Shown: in pieces, positions 52,293 through 52,309 of the stretch
How the letters are laid out: each line of letters opens with the position of its first letter
Position numbering within the stretch: position 1 is the stretch's first letter
Assembly (NCBI GenBank): GCA_947584295.1
Contig: CANPWM010000009.1
Span: 1-52,309 of the forward strand
Source of the DNA: an uncultured Oscillospiraceae bacterium
Lineage (GTDB): Bacteria > Bacillota > Clostridia > Oscillospirales > Oscillospiraceae
DNA length: 52,309 bases
Direction: 5' to 3'
Made by a program: the position numbers and the translations under genes
The notes under the pieces: generated by a model
Database searches by the model: none
Told to the model about the DNA's origin: nothing
What the model saw: the letters and a program-made list of their open reading frames with translations, nothing else

Positions 52293-52309
52293 TGAAGAAA
52301 AACCGCTTC
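52292..52309 (+). CDS. potC: Start of potC (permease), cut by window end
   Basis: Only six codons (MKKNRF) are visible. The TGATG overlap with potB and the operon order make the second permease gene the expected identity. This is inference from context. Confidence 0.5.

Overview
The window reads as a chromosomal segment of a GC-rich, spore-forming anaerobic Firmicute of the Oscillospiraceae type (Oscillibacter / Flavonifractor / Lawsonibacter-like). This placement is inferred from gene content and cannot be made to species. The clues are formate-tetrahydrofolate ligase beside a cyclodeaminase/cyclohydrolase protein, HPr kinase-murB-rapZ-whiA order, a SpoIID-type protein, a Spo0A-like protein, a spore-surface-type collagen-like protein, and strong Gram-positive Shine-Dalgarno and sigma-A signals. 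No rRNA, tRNA, CRISPR array, prophage or transposase gene was recognised.

Layout: (1) 1-2.9 kb: 5' part of glmM, a DUF421-DUF4363 membrane pair, nrdR with a probable NrdR box, and a small membrane ORF. (2) 2.8-9.6 kb: a tightly packed minus-strand run fhs-GNAT-fchA-comEC-holA-rnmV behind one good promoter. (3) 9.7-13.2 kb: a PIN/Phd-type toxin-antitoxin pair, queA and a SpoIID protein. (4) 13.3-17.1 kb: asd, a GH13 amylase, a repeat-rich spacer and a Spo0A-like protein with a degenerate receiver. (5) 17.2-24.1 kb: an EF-G-like GTPase, a large degenerate P-type-ATPase-like protein, rlmB and metK. (6) 24.3-28.1 kb: a rhomboid-like membrane protein with a zinc-ribbon tail, a Nudix-PNPOx fusion, a GAF methionine sulfoxide reductase, a DtxR-family regulator and a small P-loop protein. 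(7) 28.3-30.5 kb: a collagen-like protein followed by about 1.1 kb of tandem and palindromic repeats. (8) 30.5-40.2 kb: DUF2264 and GH88 carbohydrate enzymes, dnaE, whiA, rapZ, murB and hprK. (9) 40.4-47.1 kb: rpmB, a gtrABC-like glycan cassette, a MITE-like element, der, a DUF512 protein, and DUF177-rpmF. (10) 47.2-52.3 kb: an AT-rich lipoprotein gene behind a structured leader, a pseudouridine synthase, and the start of a potABC polyamine transporter operon.

Most genes are housekeeping. The unusual material lies in degenerate versions of well-known proteins (P-type ATPase, Spo0A receiver, rhomboid, EF-G), in several families of hairpin-forming intergenic repeats, in two nearly identical consensus promoters that fire antisense into neighbouring genes, and in structured leaders before the lipoprotein gene and potA. 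Coordinates and motifs were read by eye. Family assignments rest on recognisable motifs rather than on a database search.
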